Shown here: in pieces, positions 5,521 to 6,477 of the stretch
Layout: the number at the start of each line of letters is the position of its first letter
Numbering within the stretch: the stretch's first letter is position 1
DNA from: an uncultured Eubacteriales bacterium
GTDB taxonomy: Bacteria; Bacillota; Clostridia; Peptostreptococcales; Anaerovoracaceae
Reading direction: 5' to 3'
DNA length: 6,477 nucleotides
NCBI GenBank assembly: GCA_900551415.1
Contig: URWB01000122.1
Coordinates: 1-6,477, forward strand
The notes under the pieces: model-generated
Told to the model about the DNA's origin: nothing
The model's database searches: none
The model's input: only the letters and a program-made list of their open reading frames with translations
Made by a program: the position numbers and the translations under genes

Positions 5521-5639
5521 ATGGGAGCCTTTTTCTCTGTGTGTTTGTTTTTGCACTGAACACTTTACAGGAAATCAGTTCCTTTTTCCATACCTAAAGA
5601 ACTATCGTTTACACAAAATATTATGCACTATCCAGAGAA
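5521..5639. other. Intergenic region without a clear promoter
   Basis: This AT-rich stretch separates the minus-strand peptide-like frame from the plus-strand DUF1287 gene, so it should hold divergent signals. TTTACA occurs at 5564-5569 and 5608-5613 and TTGCAC at 5551-5556, but none has a convincing -10 at 16-18 bases. A short imperfect inverted repeat (GGAAATCAGTTCC, 5570-5582) is present. How the DUF1287 gene is transcribed is not evident. Confidence 0.4.
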
Positions 5640-6293
5640 ATGATGAAAAAGAAAAGATTAATTGTTTTGAGTGTTATTACAATATGTTTAGTAACTGTTT
5701 TATATTTGCTTTACTACTTTAATTATATACCGCATAAGAAATACAATAATGAATATTTTAACATTAAAACTTATATTAGCGATATAGATAAAGATAACGA
5801 TGGAATAGATGATCAAACAGATATATTGATAAATGCAAGAGAATATATATCCACGAAGCCCAAATATAAAAGTAAGTATTATAGTAGTGGTTATCCTGAT
5901 GATGAATATGGGGTTTGCACTGATGTGGTTGCTTTTGCTCTTAAGGATGCAGGATATGATTTAAGAGAACTTGTTAATAATCATGTCAAAGAAGATCGTG
6001 ATTTATATGATATTGATGTGGTAGATAAAAATATTGATTTTAGAAGAGTATTAAATTTAAAAACTTATTTTGATTATAATGCAATAAGTTTAACGACTGA
6101 TATAAAAAAAATAGATGCATGGCAAGGTGGAGATATTGTTGTCTTTAAAAGGCATATAGGTATAGTATCCGATAAAAGAAATCATAAAGGAATTAGCTTT
6201 GTTATTCATCATGCTAATCCATATCAAAAATATTATGAAGAAGATATATTAGAACAGCATAACGATATAATAGGGCATTATAGAATTAGTTAA
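5640..6293 (+). CDS. Membrane-anchored DUF1287 protein (papain/NlpC-like fold candidate)
   Basis: This 217-residue protein has a basic N-terminus (MMKKKR) and one hydrophobic helix (about 7-27), so it is probably anchored with its body outside the cell. A calcium-loop-like sequence follows, DIDKDNDGIDD (48-58), with Asp50, Asp52, Asp54 and Asp58 placed as in EF-hand-like loops. The rest matches DUF1287: YPDDEYGVCTDVV (85-97) with Cys93, NIDFRRVLNL (131-140), WQGGDIV (161-167), HIGIVSD (172-178), VIHH (188-191) and GHYR (212-215). Cys93 and His172 would be the catalytic pair if, as I recall, the family belongs with papain-like hydrolases. The substrate is unknown; cell-wall peptide cleavage is a reasonable guess only. 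The gene is far more AT-rich than its neighbours (13 G/C in 5641-5700) and uses mainly AGA for Arg and many ATA for Ile, suggesting acquisition by transfer. Two adjacent ATGs exist; 5643 fits the weak AGAGA site (5634-5638) slightly better than 5640. Confidence 0.85.
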   Translation: MMKKKRLIVLSVITICLVTVLYLLYYFNYIPHKKYNNEYFNIKTYISDIDKDNDGIDDQTDILINAREYISTKPKYKSKYYSSGYPDDEYGVCTDVVAFALKDAGYDLRELVNNHVKEDRDLYDIDVVDKNIDFRRVLNLKTYFDYNAISLTTDIKKIDAWQGGDIVVFKRHIGIVSDKRNHKGISFVIHHANPYQKYYEEDILEQHNDIIGHYRIS

Positions 6294-6376
6294 ATTACAA
6301 GTGTTTAACTATTAAATGGTTGAAAATGGTTATTTCTATACTCAACATAAAACCCAACCCAACTCCTTTACACAAC

Positions 6377-6401
6377 AAAAAAACTAACTATTTCTAGTTA
6401 G
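6377..6401 (-). terminator. Minus-strand terminator downstream of the tRNA gene
   Basis: Read on the minus strand, CTAACTA (6401-6395) pairs with TAGTTAG (6390-6384) around a GAAA tetraloop and is followed by seven T residues (6383-6377). The 7-bp stem with a GNRA loop and a long T run is a good intrinsic terminator for the tRNA transcript entering from the right. On the plus strand the same hairpin lacks a proper T tract, so it would be a poor stop for the DUF1287 gene. Confidence 0.75.
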
Positions 6402-6412
6402 CATTTATTGCT

Positions 6413-6436
6413 CTCAGAAATTAATTTCCGAGTTTT
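6413..6436 (+). terminator. Weak candidate terminator for the DUF1287 gene
   Basis: CTCAGAAA (6413-6420) pairs with TTTCCGAG (6425-6432) over 8 positions with one A-C mismatch, around TTAA, and is followed by TTTT (6433-6436). The stem is short and AT-rich, and the T run is minimal. It could stop plus-strand transcription before the tRNA gene, but it could also just be a palindrome. Confidence 0.3.
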
Positions 6437-6445
6437 CTATCAATT

Positions 6446-6477
6446 TGGAGCGGACAACGGGAATCGAACCCGCCTCC
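6446..6477 (-). tRNA. 3' part of a tRNA gene, probably tRNA-Gly, cut by the window edge
   Basis: On the minus strand the window ends with variable-loop bases, a 5-bp T-stem (GCGGG with CCCGT) enclosing the T-loop TTCGATT (6468-6462), a 7-base acceptor strand TGTCCGC (6456-6450), a discriminator T (6449) and an encoded CCA (6448-6446). The complementary 5' acceptor strand would be GCGGACA. A GCGG start combined with U73 is characteristic of tRNA-Gly; tRNA-Cys also has U73 but normally begins GGC. The anticodon lies outside the window, so the identity is inferred. The gene is convergent with the DUF1287 gene and has a terminator 45 bases downstream. Confidence 0.88.

Noticed and set aside
5504..5722. 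Small plus-strand frame overlapping the start of the DUF1287 gene
   Set aside because: It is out of frame with the DUF1287 gene, rich in Cys/Phe/Leu from AT-rich DNA, and has no ribosome site or recognisable pattern.
6446..6477. Attachment-site duplication of the tRNA 3' end
   Set aside because: I looked for a second copy of the T-arm and acceptor sequence across the window and found none, so an att pair cannot be claimed.

Overview
The window looks like a piece of a Bacillota (Firmicutes) chromosome, most likely from the class Clostridia. The support is a shared-type ECF transporter module (two distinct ATPases plus one T subunit, with no dedicated S component), purine-rich Shine-Dalgarno sites, a TTG start, a Gram-positive style CorA, and a DUF1287 protein of the kind common in clostridia. 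The main block is moderately GC-rich (a hand-counted 60-base sample in trmB has 32 G/C). I cannot place the genus.

Layout. Bases 1-125 hold no recognisable gene. They carry two factor-independent terminators in tandem, with a long imperfect hairpin between them, and appear to close an upstream plus-strand unit. A promoter at 128-156 then drives a CorA-type magnesium transporter gene (222-1160), whose leader contains a 12-bp perfect palindrome. A near-consensus promoter (1173-1201) precedes a polytopic membrane protein of the YwaF/TIGR02206 type (1260-2054). This is followed on the same strand, with short gaps or overlaps, by ecfA1 (TTG start), ecfA2 (16-bp overlap), ecfT and trmB. The block ends at a strong bidirectional terminator at 5374-5402. 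No terminator is visible between corA and trmB, so 1260-5342 is probably one operon that can also receive read-through from corA.

How the genes relate. EcfA1, EcfA2 and EcfT form the energising half of an ECF vitamin/cofactor/metal importer. Because no classical S component lies beside them, they probably serve several S components encoded elsewhere. TrmB makes m7G46 in tRNA and its link to the transporter is probably only positional. The TrmB copy here carries an extra segment of about 30 residues just before its C-terminal TEYE motif.

The right end (5403-6477) differs in character. It holds a 14-bp hairpin, a minus-strand open frame resembling the start of a short clostridial leader-like peptide but apparently degraded, and then a very AT-rich gene (5640-6293; 13 G/C in a 60-base sample) for a membrane-anchored DUF1287 protein. 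After this come a minus-strand terminator and the 3' part of a tRNA gene, probably tRNA-Gly, running off the window edge. The composition shift beside a tRNA 3' end suggests a small horizontally acquired segment. I found no CRISPR array, insertion sequence or complete mobile element, and nothing I would confidently call a new system. The TrmB insertion, the leader-like remnant with its hairpin, and the YwaF-like/ECF linkage are the items most worth following up.
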